Counted from the first letter of the stretch, positions 17,792 through 27,114 are shown. The stretch: DNA of 64,000 nucleotides from RI-231 sp041394905 (GCA_041394905.1 JAWKHJ010000007.1:1-64000), one strand, 5' to 3'. Program-made: numbers and translations. The notes: generated by a model not told the origin, from the sequence alone.

Positions 17792-20700
17792 CTACCAGCG
17801 CAGCATCAAGCCGAGCTTGATGAAGCGAGGCAGGTTGCCCTGGACCGGCGAGAGGTTGCCGAACTGCGCGCTGCTGACGTTGCTCGACTGCACGTTCGTG
17901 AACCAGGGATGGTTCATGGCGTTGACCATCTCGAAGCGGAACTGGAGCTTGACCTGTTCCGTGATCGGGAAGAACTTCGCGAGCGAGGCGTCCCAGTTCT
18001 GGTAGCCGGGCGTGCGCACGTCGCCGAAGCGGGTCTGGAAGGTACGCAGCTCGTAGGGCGACAGCGCCTTCACGCGGGAGCCGTCGGGCTGGTTCCACAG
18101 CGAAGTATCCCAGGCCTGGAGGTTCTGGCCAGGTTTCTGGAGCGCGGCGCTGCCGGCAACGGCCTGTAGAGCGTTGGCGTAGTCGAGCGTCCAACCCTTG
18201 GAGTAGGTGACGTTCCAGTTGAGCTGCCAGCCGCCCAGCAGCAGGTCAGCGGCGCGGCCCATGTTCGAGCCGATCGGACGGTTGCGACCGACCGGAAGGT
18301 CCCAGACGCCCGCGATCGAAAACTTCTGCGGAATGTCGATCTGGCCGGCCGAGCGCTTCTCCAAGCGCGTGGATTCGGCGTTGCTGATGTTGTAGTCCTG
18401 GTAGTTGTAAACGTTGGCCTGCTCGAGGGTCTTCGAGATCACGTAGCTGGCCAGGAAGGTCAAGCCGCCGCCAAAGCGCTTGGTGAGCTTGAACTGGGCG
18501 CTGTCGTAACGCTGACGACCGATGGGCACGTTTTGCAGATCGACCGTACCGTGCTCGGGGAACGGAACCAGCAGAAGCTGACGCGAGATCGTCGCGCCGT
18601 TGAGCGCGGCGTTGTTCGGGATCAGGCCCTGCATGGGGTTGGCGATCTTCTGGGTGTAGTAGGCCGTGTCGATCGCGCCGCTGGCGGTGCGGCGACCCAT
18701 CTCCGCCGCCGGAATGACGTTGACGTTGTTGATGCGCACGGGGAACTTCTTCGTCAGGTTGAAGACGTAGCCGGCCTCGGCCAAGAGGCCGAAGGGCAGC
18801 TCATGCTCGACATCGAAGGAAGCCTGGTGGGAGAACGGCAGCGGACGGTTGATGTAGTTGACGGCGACGTTCTGGCCAAGGAAGCTGCCGAAGCCGTCGC
18901 TGGCTCCGACCGGGTCGATCAGTTGACCGCCAGGGAGGTTGGCAAAGGCGTTCTGCAGGCTGACAGCCGGAGTGCGCATACCATCGGTGGTGACGATGGC
19001 GTTCGTGCGCTGGCTGAAGCCTTGGAACGAGCCGGATTCGTCCTGGCCGAGGTAGTAGAGGCCGTAGCCGCCGCGGATGACCCACTTGTCGGCGATGCGG
19101 TATGCGGCGCCGATACGGGGCTGGAAGTTGTTCTTGTCAGGGTTGAAGGCCGTGCGGGGCTGACCGTCGCGTCCGGCAAAGTAGACGCCGCCGAGAAGGT
19201 TGAGGCCCGCGACGTCCCCGTTGATCGGACTGGCTTGATCGAAGCCGAAGCCACGCAACATGCGGTCGTAGCGCTCGACCAGGGGCGTCTCATAGTCCCA
19301 GCGCAGGCCGAAGTTGATCGTCAGGCGATCGGTGGCCTTCCAGTCATCCTGCAGGAACATCGCGTAGTAGTAGTTCTGCAAGGACGGGTCGATGTTGCGG
19401 TCGACGTAGGCGTTGGTGGGACGGCCGAGCAGAAAGGTGGCGACCTCGTTACCCGAGTTCGCGCTGGCCTGGGTGGCGAGCGCCTGGGTCCAGTCGCGGT
19501 CAAAGCTGTAAAGACCACTGGCCAAGCCGGGGTTTTGGGTGTTGCGGTTGTAGCGCCGCGCCTCGAAGCCGGTCTTGATGAAGTGACGGCCCTGCACGAA
19601 GCTCAGGTTGGGCTGCAGCGTGTACGTGTCGTAGTTGCCGGAGTTGCGCAGGCGGTTCGAACCGATCGACTGGTAGCTCCCGAGGTCGAAACGGGGAAAC
19701 TGAAGCTGCGTGAACTGGCCGACGAGCGCATCGTCGAAGCCGAGCTGGCGCGGATCGTAGCCGGCGCCGAAGCTGCTGCCGCTCGACTCCTCCCAGCGGG
19801 CCAAGCCGGCGCGGAGGTTGAAGGTCGCCGTCGGCGACAGCGTCGAGGTCCAGTCAAAGCTCCAGGTGCGGCCGTTGCGGTTGAGCGGCGCATTGCCCGT
19901 GGGTTCAGCCACGTTCGAGCCGCCCCAGACCAGACCACGGTACTCCGAGAACGGGTTCTGGCCGTAGCGGAAGTAGAAGCGGTTCATGGCGTTCGGCTGG
20001 AAGTCCATGCGGCCGCTCCACTGGTCCATGTCAGAGACCCAGCGCGAGGGGTAGATGTAGTTGTTGATGTGCGCGGCGTTGTTGCCGGGCGCGTTGGGGG
20101 CGGGCATGAAGCCGAGCGCCTTGACGGCGATCGGGTTGAGCCGCGCCGAGGGGATCACGTTGTTGGCGAACGCGGTGCGCGTGCCGTCGGCTTGCGTGGT
20201 CAACGGGTCGTAGATGGAGACCGGCGAGCCATCGGCCTGATAGAGCGTCGAGAAGTCGCCCCCGCGCCACTCTTGCAGCGGGAAGGTCGCCACGCCCGGG
20301 TCGGCCGAGCGCTGTCGCATGGCTTCGTAGCTGAGCAGCCAGAAGAGCTTGTTCTTGCCGTTGAACACTTTCGGGATGACGACCGGACCGCTGGCGGTGA
20401 AGCCGTAGGTGTTGATGTTCATCGGCGGCTTTTCCGTGCCATTGCTGTTGAGCTCGAACTGGTTGGCGTTGAGCTCTTCGGCCTGGAAGTACTCGAAGAG
20501 GTTGCCGTGGAACTGGTTGCCGCCGCCGCGGGTGACGATGGTGACGACGCCGCCGCCGGTGCGGCCGTACTGGGCGTCGAACATGTTGGTGACGACCTTG
20601 AACTCCTGCACGGTCTCCATCGTGGGCGACTGGATGACGTCGCGGTTGCCGCGCACGTTCGAGATGCCGTCGATGAGGACTTCGTTCTCTTTGTTGCGTC

Positions 20701-21265
20701 CGCCGTTGACCGAGAAGTTCGACATGCCGGCGCGGTCGAACGAGCGCAAGTAGCGCCAGCTACCGCGCTTGACGACGCCAGGAGCGGCCCAGGCGAGCTG
20801 GAACGGGTTGCGGCCCTGCGTGGGGACGTTGGTGATGATCTCGTTGTTGATGACCTGCGAGCGGCTCGCGGTCTCGGTCTGCAGCGGCGAGACCGATTCT
20901 GTGACAGTGACGGACTCGGACACTTGGCCGAGCTCCATTGCGATGTCGATGCGAGTGCGGTCCTGCGCTTCGAGGACGATGTTCTCTCGAACGAAGCGCT
21001 TGAAGCCGTCAACCTCGGCAGTCAATAGGTACTCTCCGGGCTGGAGATTCGGGACGACGAAAAGACCTGTCGCGTTGCTTTCGGTGCTGACCGAGGCGTT
21101 GCGCGAAACATCGGTCAGCGTGATGACGGCGCCGGGAATCGGCGAGCCTGAAGGATCCGACACCTGTCCGGTGACGGTTGCTCGGACTTCCTGACCGTAG
21201 GAAACCGAGGTGGCCAGGACTGACGCGAGGATCAGCCCCAGCAACCGAGTAAGCGGGTTCTTCAT
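17792..21265 (-). CDS. TonB-dependent, Oar-like outer-membrane receptor with carboxypeptidase-regulatory N-terminus
   Basis: 1157 residues, intact. Residues 1-24 form a signal peptide. Residues about 28-110 form the carboxypeptidase-regulatory-like domain ('VTGQVSDPSGSPIPGAVIT', 'PNLQPGEYLLTAEVDGFKR'). The plug region follows ('VNGGRNKENEVLIDGISN', 'TGGGVVTIVTRGGGNQFHG'), then a long beta-barrel ending in an aromatic C-terminus (LGLMLRW). This family is greatly expanded in acidobacteria and imports large substrates such as oligosaccharides using TonB energy; the substrate here is unknown. The divergent-side neighbour upstream is an IclR regulator, and a palindrome lies 112 bases before the start. 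A terminator follows. Confidence 0.92.
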   Translation of the reverse strand: MKNPLTRLLGLILASVLATSVSYGQEVRATVTGQVSDPSGSPIPGAVITLTDVSRNASVSTESNATGLFVVPNLQPGEYLLTAEVDGFKRFVRENIVLEAQDRTRIDIAMELGQVSESVTVTESVSPLQTETASRSQVINNEIITNVPTQGRNPFQLAWAAPGVVKRGSWRYLRSFDRAGMSNFSVNGGRNKENEVLIDGISNVRGNRDVIQSPTMETVQEFKVVTNMFDAQYGRTGGGVVTIVTRGGGNQFHGNLFEYFQAEELNANQFELNSNGTEKPPMNINTYGFTASGPVVIPKVFNGKNKLFWLLSYEAMRQRSADPGVATFPLQEWRGGDFSTLYQADGSPVSIYDPLTTQADGTRTAFANNVIPSARLNPIAVKALGFMPAPNAPGNNAAHINNYIYPSRWVSDMDQWSGRMDFQPNAMNRFYFRYGQNPFSEYRGLVWGGSNVAEPTGNAPLNRNGRTWSFDWTSTLSPTATFNLRAGLARWEESSGSSFGAGYDPRQLGFDDALVGQFTQLQFPRFDLGSYQSIGSNRLRNSGNYDTYTLQPNLSFVQGRHFIKTGFEARRYNRNTQNPGLASGLYSFDRDWTQALATQASANSGNEVATFLLGRPTNAYVDRNIDPSLQNYYYAMFLQDDWKATDRLTINFGLRWDYETPLVERYDRMLRGFGFDQASPINGDVAGLNLLGGVYFAGRDGQPRTAFNPDKNNFQPRIGAAYRIADKWVIRGGYGLYYLGQDESGSFQGFSQRTNAIVTTDGMRTPAVSLQNAFANLPGGQLIDPVGASDGFGSFLGQNVAVNYINRPLPFSHQASFDVEHELPFGLLAEAGYVFNLTKKFPVRINNVNVIPAAEMGRRTASGAIDTAYYTQKIANPMQGLIPNNAALNGATISRQLLLVPFPEHGTVDLQNVPIGRQRYDSAQFKLTKRFGGGLTFLASYVISKTLEQANVYNYQDYNISNAESTRLEKRSAGQIDIPQKFSIAGVWDLPVGRNRPIGSNMGRAADLLLGGWQLNWNVTYSKGWTLDYANALQAVAGSAALQKPGQNLQAWDTSLWNQPDGSRVKALSPYELRTFQTRFGDVRTPGYQNWDASLAKFFPITEQVKLQFRFEMVNAMNHPWFTNVQSSNVSSAQFGNLSPVQGNLPRFIKLGLMLRW

Positions 21266-21376
21266 GAGTTTTCGGACTCTCCTAGTCGAGCGAGGCAGCG
21301 CCGCGAACAGAGCGGCGAGCCCACTTTTTCTTGTTTACCCCACCAGGCGGCCCGGCTTTGCCCGACCGCCATCAAT

Positions 21377-21394
21377 CTGAAACTATCGTTTCGA
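21377..21394. promoter_or_regulatory. Candidate IclR-family operator upstream of the receptor gene
   Basis: Inverted repeat CTGAAAC-TATC-GTTTCGA, with core GAAAC / GTTTC. It lies 112 bases upstream of the receptor start, in the 236-base gap before the IclR gene. A near-identical palindrome precedes the IclR gene itself. Confidence 0.5.
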
Positions 21395-21501
21395 TTTTAA
21401 ACCATCCTAGACCGATTTCGGACAGAATCCTATCATTGCGGAACAAGGGTGTCAATGCCGAGAGCAGATTACTCTCGGCCCAAGTGACGCTTCGGATGAG
21501 G

Positions 21502-22311
21502 CTATCTGGGGGCCGAACGCAGGGCCTCGACGACGTCCTGAGCGGCTGTGCGCAAGCGTTCAATCATGTGTGCTTGCTGCTTCTCGTCTCGCAGACGCAT
21601 GACGGGCATGGCCAAGCTCAAGGCAGCGAAGGCCGAGCCGTCATCGCCAAGCAGCGGCGCTCCAAAGCAGCAGCCTTGCAGGTGTGTCTCCTCGCGTTCG
21701 ACCGCATAGCCGCGTTCGCGGATGCCCTCGAATTCGGCGCGCAGTGCGAGCCGGTCGGTAATGGTCTTGGGGGTGTAGCGATAGATGCCGTAGCTGTGCA
21801 GCAGGTGCTCTCGGCGCGCCTCGGTCTGGAAGGCCGTGATGGCCTTGCCGAGTGAGCTGGCGTGCGGCTGGATGATTCGGCCCACGGTGTTGCTCATACG
21901 AATGACCTGCGGGCTCTCAGCGACGGCGACGACTTCGATGTGATTGTCGAACAACGCCGCGACGCTTGCAGTCTCCCCCAATTCTTGCGCAAGTCGGTCA
22001 ATGGCGGGGCGAGCCGCACGCACCAGAGGTGCGACGAATCGGCGCGGGATCAGCGCCTTGACGTCGTTGGAGAGCGAATAGGCGCCAGTGGCGTCGCGGG
22101 CGACGTAACCGTGAGCCTCGAGCGTGTAAAGCAACCGAAACACAGACGCCTTCGCCCCGCCTATTGCGGAAGCAAGTTCCTGCAAAGACAGAGCCTCGGG
22201 CGCGATTTTGAGGCGCTCGAGCGCTTTCAGTGCACGGCCGACGGCTTGAGAATAATACGAGCTATCCTTCGCCGTGGCTTTGGTCTTGTTTCTCACAGCT
22301 GCAGTAGACAA
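21502..22311 (-). CDS. IclR family transcriptional regulator
   Basis: 269 residues. Residues about 20-85 form the winged-helix DNA-binding domain ('AVGRALKALERL', 'LSLQELASAIGGAKASVFR', 'LLYTLEAHGYVARD'). Residues about 95-265 form the IclR effector domain ('RPAIDRLAQELGETASVA', 'ASSLGKAITAF', 'EETHLQGCCFGAPLL'). It should repress or activate nearby genes in response to a small molecule, often an aromatic or sugar-derived acid. It is transcribed toward the large receptor, and related palindromes precede both genes, so it probably controls itself and the receptor. Confidence 0.92.
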   Translation of the reverse strand: MSTAAVRNKTKATAKDSSYYSQAVGRALKALERLKIAPEALSLQELASAIGGAKASVFRLLYTLEAHGYVARDATGAYSLSNDVKALIPRRFVAPLVRAARPAIDRLAQELGETASVAALFDNHIEVVAVAESPQVIRMSNTVGRIIQPHASSLGKAITAFQTEARREHLLHSYGIYRYTPKTITDRLALRAEFEGIRERGYAVEREETHLQGCCFGAPLLGDDGSAFAALSLAMPVMRLRDEKQQAHMIERLRTAAQDVVEALRSAPR

Positions 22312-22339
22312 CGGTCCTCCGGGAAAGGCGGACGCATTT

Positions 22340-22356
22340 CTGAAACGGGGTTTCAG
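22340..22356. promoter_or_regulatory. Candidate IclR-family autoregulatory operator
   Basis: Perfect 7-bp inverted repeat CTGAAAC-GGG-GTTTCAG, centred 37 bases upstream of the IclR start codon. The GAAA...TTTC form resembles operators of KdgR-type IclR proteins. The spacing is one base shorter than in the receptor-side copy. Confidence 0.6.
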
Positions 22357-22427
22357 GATTCAAGCGCGCCCCTTATCGTATACCAAAACCGCGCCAGCGA
22401 CGATGGGTTCCGATACACTAACCGGTT

Positions 22428-22818
22428 GGAGCCTGTCGGACGGACGGTCGCTGCGCGCCATTGGCGCGGGGAGGAAAGTCCGGTCTCCACAGGGCGGCGC
22501 GCCGGCTAACGGCCGGGGGGCGGCTCTCAAAGGGCCGTTCACGGAAAGTGGCACAGAAAACGTACCGCCGCGGCCTTTTGGGTTGCGGTAAGGGTGAAAA
22601 GGTGCGGTAAGAGCGCACCGCGTCCGGGGCGACCCGGATGGCAGGCCAAACCCCGCGTGGAGCAAGACCAAATAGGGGGCGATGCGGCGGCCCGTCGCGC
22701 TCGAGCCCCGGGTAGGTTGCTAGCGAAGGCGCCGGAAACGGCGTCTCTAGAGGAATGACCGTCGCCGCGTCCTTTACCGGACGCGGAACAGGAACCGGCT
22801 TATAGGCCGGCAGGCTCC
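22428..22818 (+). ncRNA. rnpB: RNase P RNA, bacterial type A
   Basis: The 5' strand 'ggagcctgtcgg' pairs with the 3' 'ccggcaggctcc', forming helix P1. Conserved core segments are present in order: 'gaggaaagtccgg', 'cacagaaaacg', 'agggtgaaaaggtgcggtaa', 'caaaccccgcgtggagcaag', 'ggtaggttgct', 'agaggaatgaccgtc' and 'cggcttataggccgg'. The length of about 391 nt fits. This is the catalytic RNA that trims 5' leaders from pre-tRNAs. A possible -10 box 'tacact' lies at 22414-22419. The next gene starts 11 bases after the 3' end. Confidence 0.96.
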
Positions 22819-22829
22819 AAACAATTCCC

Positions 22830-24065
22830 ATGCATCTTCTATTTGGTTTGAAACCGAGCAATCGCGGCGCGCGCCGGCGTCGGACCTCGCGATGGCTGAC
22901 GGGGCTGTGCTGCGCGGCCGCGCTTGTTTCGGCGCAAACGCCCGAAGAGGCCGAGGCGTTGCTGCATCGTACGGCGGAGCGGTATCGCACGGCCGAGGCG
23001 TATCTCTTCATCGCGAATGAGAAAACCGTGACGGCCGCCGGCCTGCAACGCCGCGAGACAGGATCGACCGTATTGACGGCCAAGGAAGCCGACGGGCGGA
23101 CGCGGGTTGAGATCGACGACGGAGCCAATGGCGGCGTTGCGGTCGACGATGGTTCCTCGCGCTGGCTCTACATCCCGCAGATGGAGAAGTATGTCGAGTT
23201 GCCCCGCGGCCAAGCGGTCCCCCAAGGCGACCAGACCATCCCGGGACTCGACTTCGGCGCCTTGGTAAAGCGTTACCTCGACCGTTACGCAAGCCTCGAC
23301 CAGCGGGTGCTCAACGCAAATCTTATTGGGACGGAAACCGTTGCTACACAGGAAGGGGAGATCGAATGCGACCGCGTCGCGGCGATTTATAATCCGCCGC
23401 CGGGAATGCGCGAGGGCAAGATTGAGCGCGAATACTGGATTTCCAGGCTGGGAGGCGAGGTGCTGCGAGAACGCTCGGTGGCGAGCATGCTGCAGCCCGA
23501 GAGCCAGAACCGGGTGACAGTGACCCAAGAGATCGACTTCCAGCGGGCGCACATCGGCGAGGGGATTGACAAGCAGCTTTTTGTGTTCGTGCCGCCTCCG
23601 GGAACGCGTCAGGTGGAAAGCTTTCGGGAGGACGTCTCAAGCGAGAATCAGGTCGACCGCCAAGCGCCAGACTTTACGCTCGAGAACATCCTCGACGGGA
23701 CAAGCGTGCAGTTGAGCTCGCTGCGGGGCAAGGTGGTACTGCTGGACTTCTGGGCGACCTGGTGCGGCCCATGCCGCTATGACATGCCCTATGTGCAGGC
23801 GCTTTACGACGAGCACAAAGAGCGCGGGCTCGAGGTCTTCGGCGTCAACTCCGAGATCCACACGGTGGCCGTCAACTACTTGGCCAAGAACGGCCTGACG
23901 TTCCCGACCCTCCATGACGAGCGTATGCGAGTCGCGATGTTATTCCAGGTCCAGGCGCTGCCGTCGTTCGTAGTGATCGACCGGCAGGGGCGGATTGCCG
24001 GGTACATGGTGGGGACGCGTACCAAGGCGCAGATCGAAAAGGCGTTGTTCGACGCCGGGCTGTGA
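22830..24065 (+). CDS. TlpA-like thioredoxin-fold protein with N-terminal lipoprotein-sorting-like domain
   Basis: 411 residues. An N-terminal export signal (ending 'AALVSAQTPEE') is followed, at about 40-260, by a LolA/outer-membrane-lipoprotein-sorting-like domain: 'AEAYLFIANEKTVTAAG', 'SRWLYIPQMEKYVELP', 'REYWISRLGGEVLRE'. Residues about 275-411 form a thioredoxin/AhpC-TSA domain ('APDFTLENILDGT', 'VVLLDFWATWCGPCR', 'VQALPSFVVIDRQGR'). The WCGPC active site suggests a periplasmic thiol-disulphide oxidoreductase. The fused N-terminal domain may bind the client or a lipid. The ATG at 22830 follows the RNase P RNA closely, so the two may share a transcript. Confidence 0.85.
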   Translation: MHLLFGLKPSNRGARRRRTSRWLTGLCCAAALVSAQTPEEAEALLHRTAERYRTAEAYLFIANEKTVTAAGLQRRETGSTVLTAKEADGRTRVEIDDGANGGVAVDDGSSRWLYIPQMEKYVELPRGQAVPQGDQTIPGLDFGALVKRYLDRYASLDQRVLNANLIGTETVATQEGEIECDRVAAIYNPPPGMREGKIEREYWISRLGGEVLRERSVASMLQPESQNRVTVTQEIDFQRAHIGEGIDKQLFVFVPPPGTRQVESFREDVSSENQVDRQAPDFTLENILDGTSVQLSSLRGKVVLLDFWATWCGPCRYDMPYVQALYDEHKERGLEVFGVNSEIHTVAVNYLAKNGLTFPTLHDERMRVAMLFQVQALPSFVVIDRQGRIAGYMVGTRTKAQIEKALFDAGL

Positions 24066-24137
24066 TTCAGTCTGCAAATCAGAGCCGCACCCGCGAGCCT
24101 GCGGTACGCCGCGACGGGCTGAGCGGCGTCCAGCATA

Positions 24138-24157
24138 CCGCGGGCTTGCGCCCGCGG
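24138..24157. repeat. Hairpin between convergent genes with the same TTGC loop
   Basis: Stem 'ccgcgggc' / 'gcccgcgg' (8 bp, perfect) with loop TTGC. The stem sequence differs from the elements at 3198 and 16403, but stem length, loop and position between convergent genes are alike. Confidence 0.5.
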
Positions 24158-24173
24158 CCCTGACTGGCGGTCC

Positions 24174-25391
24174 TTATTCGACGGCGATGAAGGCGATGGC
24201 GAGCTTTTCTCCGCCGGTGAAGTTCACGGCGACGGTGGTGCGCGACGGCGGGTTCTTGGCGAAGTACTGCACGAAGACGTCGTTCATGGCCTTGAAGTCG
24301 GCGACGTCGCCCAAGTAGACCTTCGCGTCGACGACGTTGGCGAAGGTCATGTTGGCGCGCTTGAGGCGTGCTTCCTGCTCGGCCATGATGGCGCGCATCT
24401 GGGCCTCGACGGTATCGCCGGCGGCGGTGGCCGCGCTCAAGTAGAGGGTACCGCCGGTCAGGCTGGCCGGGGACTCAATGGCGCCGGGCTGAGCATCGGG
24501 CGGATACAGGCGGGTGATGTAGTCGTCGTCGGCAGCGATGAAGGTGATCTCGACGTTGATCGTGCCGGGCAGGCCGGAGAGGTGGAAGGCGCCGCGGCTG
24601 GGTGCGGTCCCGTCAGCGAACTTCTCCATGTAGGCCTTGTTGATGCCGGCGAGGTCGCTGGCGGTGTGGTAGTAGACGTTCGAGAAGGCGACGTTCTTGA
24701 ACCCGAGGCCGCCTGCTTCGAGGATGGCGCCGATGGTTTGGAGCGTACGCGTGGTCTGCGCCTCAGCCGTGGGCGCGACTTCGTTGGTGACCGGATCGCG
24801 GCCGCCCTGGCCGGAGAGGTAGAGCGTGTTGCCGGCCTTGATGGCGGAGGAGTAGGGCCCCATGGCCGGAGGCGCGGCGCCTTCCGCCGCCTTGATCACC
24901 GTCTTCTCGCCGGCGTAGGCCATGCAGGTGATCTCGATTTCGTTGCCGCCGACGAGACCCGCCATCTCAAGCGTCGTACGAGCCGGGTACTTGCCTTCTT
25001 CGTAGAACGATCCGTAGACCTCGTTCATCGCCTTGTAGTTGTCCATGTCGGTCAACTGTACGTGGCAGCTCACCAGATCCGAGTAGGTCAGGCCGGCTTC
25101 CTTGAGGATCAGTCCGACGTTCTCCATGGCGCGCTTGGTCTGGTCCGCGATTGAGGCGGGCCGCTCGCCCGTCATCGGGTCCGCACCGACGACGCCTGAG
25201 AGATAGAGCGTCTGCCCGGCCATGACGCCCGGCGTGAAGGGACGGCCCTCCTTGAACGTGGCGGGGTAGAGGAACTTGCGTTCCTGTTTGAAGGCGGCGG
25301 GAGCCTCGGCGGCGGTCTCAGGCGGAGCTTGTTCGGTTCCGGAGCCACAGCCGACGAGCGCGAGGAGCAGATAGGGAAGCAGGCGTCGCAT
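24174..25391 (-). CDS. Lipoprotein with three tandem RidA (YjgF/UK114) domains
   Basis: The start at 25391 gives a lipoprotein signal (MRRLLPYLLLALVGCGSG, lipobox LVGC). Three RidA-like domains follow: about residues 35-150 ('TLYLSGVVGADP', 'YPARTTLEMAG'), 170-290 ('TLYLSGQGGRDP', 'APSRGAFHLSG') and 300-405 ('GTLYLSAATAAG', 'PPSRTTVAVNF'). RidA enzymes hydrolyse reactive enamine/imine intermediates and are normally cytoplasmic homotrimers of about 130 residues. All three domains here keep the Arg at the position that binds the substrate carboxylate. Fusion of three may make a single-chain pseudo-trimer outside the cytoplasm. The longer upstream open frame lacks a sensible start. Confidence 0.88.
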   Translation of the reverse strand: MRRLLPYLLLALVGCGSGTEQAPPETAAEAPAAFKQERKFLYPATFKEGRPFTPGVMAGQTLYLSGVVGADPMTGERPASIADQTKRAMENVGLILKEAGLTYSDLVSCHVQLTDMDNYKAMNEVYGSFYEEGKYPARTTLEMAGLVGGNEIEITCMAYAGEKTVIKAAEGAAPPAMGPYSSAIKAGNTLYLSGQGGRDPVTNEVAPTAEAQTTRTLQTIGAILEAGGLGFKNVAFSNVYYHTASDLAGINKAYMEKFADGTAPSRGAFHLSGLPGTINVEITFIAADDDYITRLYPPDAQPGAIESPASLTGGTLYLSAATAAGDTVEAQMRAIMAEQEARLKRANMTFANVVDAKVYLGDVADFKAMNDVFVQYFAKNPPSRTTVAVNFTGGEKLAIAFIAVE

Positions 25392-25419
25392 GCCGAATAG
25401 GATACGGCGCCGAGCGGGC

Positions 25420-27114
25420 TCATCGCGCGGAAGAGTCGTAGATAACTCGGCCGCCAACGATCGTCATCGCGACCTCGAGGAGCGGAATTTCCGCTTCCGG
25501 AACCTCGAGCGGATTGCCGGAGAGCACAGTGAAGTCCGCCCACTTGCCGACTTCGATCGACCCGCGCTTGTCTTCCTCGAAGGTGGCGTAGGCGGCCCAG
25601 TCGGTTAGCGTGCGAAGCGCCTCTTCGCGGGTGAGGCGCTGTTCGCGATGCCAATCGTCGTCTGAGAAGCCGTTCAAGTCCTTGCGCACGGCGGCTGCGT
25701 AGAGCTCGACCAGAGGGTCGCCCCGCTCGACGGGCGCATCGGAACCGCCGGCGATTTTCGAGCCGGCGTCGACAAGCGCGCGCCAGGCGTATGCGCCGGC
25801 GAGGCGTTCAGGACCGAGACGCGCGGGCGCGAAATGGAGATCGGTGATGGCGTGGGAAGCCTCCATCGACGGGATGACGCCAAGCTGGGCGAAGCGGGGG
25901 ATATCAGCGGGTCGCAGGATCTGCGCATGCTCGATACGCCAGCGAGGCTCGGCGACAGCGCGCTCGGCTTCCGGAACGGCGGCAAAGGCTTGCCCGTAGA
26001 GATCGAGCATGATGCGGTTGGCGCGGTCGCCGATCGCATGGGTCTGGATCTGGATACCCGAGCGTAAGGCGCGCTCGAGAAAAGGCAGCAACTCCGAAGG
26101 CTCGTGCATAAGCAGACCGCTGGTGGACGGGCCGTCGGAATAGGGCTGCTCCAAGGCGGCGCCACGCGATCCCAGAGCGCCGTCCATGACGATCTTGACT
26201 CCGCGGACGCTGAACCGGCCGTCGTGACGGGGCCGCGGTCCCTCGGAAAGCAACTTTTCGGCGTCTTCGCTAGGACCAGCCATGGCGCCGTAAACGCGGA
26301 GACCGATCAGGCCCTCATCGATGAGCTGCTCGATCGCTTCGAGCTCCGCTGCGCTCGCACCCGCCACCGAGACTTGCGTCCAACCCTTGCCTGCCAAAAA
26401 CTCCGCGCCGCGGACAAGCGCCTCACGGAGCTTTTCCGGCGTCTGCCGCGGCATGTGAGTCCGGACCAGCGACTGCGCGCGGTCGATGAGCATGCCTGTA
26501 GGAACGCCCAAACTGTCGTGTAGGATGTCGCCGCCTAGAGGGGGTTTCGTGTCGCCCGTGACACCGGCGATTTGCAGCGCTTTCGAATTTGCGACGCCTG
26601 CGTGGCCATCGGCTCGCGCCAGATAGACCGGATTCTCTGGAGAGAAGCGATCGAGATCGGCGGCGGTTGGGAATACGGGAGGATCCCACTGAGCTTCGAT
26701 CCAGCCCCGCCCTACGATCCACTCGCCTGGCCGAGTTTGAGAAACGCGGGCGGCAAGACCGGCGAGGAGTTGGTCGAGGCTCTGAGTCCCCTCGAGATTG
26801 AGCTCCATCTCACGGAAGCCGACGCCGCTCAGGTGCAGATGAGAGTCTGCGAAACCGGGGAGCACCGTACGGCCGGAGAGGTCGAGGATTCTGGTTTTTG
26901 GCCCAGGTTGGCAATCGCCGACGCAGGTGATGCGGCCCCCGGTAACAGCGATCGCACCCGAGGTGGGTGACGCAGACGCGAGGGTTACGAGGGCTGCGTT
27001 GGTCAGCAGCAGATCGGGTGTGGGGCCTGCTGAACCGCAGGCCGAGAGAAAGGCCAACAGTGCGAAGCTACTGCCCTTGCGCCAGTGAGTAACCGCGTTT
27101 GCCGTCGAAATCAT
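25420..27114 (-). CDS. Metal-dependent amidohydrolase, YtcJ-like, lipoprotein
   Basis: The start at 27114 gives a lipoprotein signal ('WRKGSSFALLAFLSACGSAG', lipobox LSAC). The amidohydrolase features are 'LPGFADSHLHLSGVG' (HxH metal ligands), 'VKIVMDGALGSRGAALE', 'IQTHAIGDRANRIMLD', 'WRIEHAQILRPADI' and 'IAGGSDAPVERGDPL', all typical of the YtcJ/exoenzyme-regulatory group. It has 564 residues, a normal length. The enzymes hydrolyse amide or imide bonds; the substrate is unknown. The start lies 47 bases inside the end of the isocitrate dehydrogenase gene, in another frame, so the two may be co-transcribed. Confidence 0.85.
   Translation of the reverse strand: MISTANAVTHWRKGSSFALLAFLSACGSAGPTPDLLLTNAALVTLASASPTSGAIAVTGGRITCVGDCQPGPKTRILDLSGRTVLPGFADSHLHLSGVGFREMELNLEGTQSLDQLLAGLAARVSQTRPGEWIVGRGWIEAQWDPPVFPTAADLDRFSPENPVYLARADGHAGVANSKALQIAGVTGDTKPPLGGDILHDSLGVPTGMLIDRAQSLVRTHMPRQTPEKLREALVRGAEFLAGKGWTQVSVAGASAAELEAIEQLIDEGLIGLRVYGAMAGPSEDAEKLLSEGPRPRHDGRFSVRGVKIVMDGALGSRGAALEQPYSDGPSTSGLLMHEPSELLPFLERALRSGIQIQTHAIGDRANRIMLDLYGQAFAAVPEAERAVAEPRWRIEHAQILRPADIPRFAQLGVIPSMEASHAITDLHFAPARLGPERLAGAYAWRALVDAGSKIAGGSDAPVERGDPLVELYAAAVRKDLNGFSDDDWHREQRLTREEALRTLTDWAAYATFEEDKRGSIEVGKWADFTVLSGNPLEVPEAEIPLLEVAMTIVGGRVIYDSSAR

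Noticed and set aside
18533..21028. An 831-codon open frame on the plus strand
   Set aside because: It is antisense to the intact receptor gene. It has an Arg/Val/Glu/Asp-rich shadow composition and no recognisable domain.
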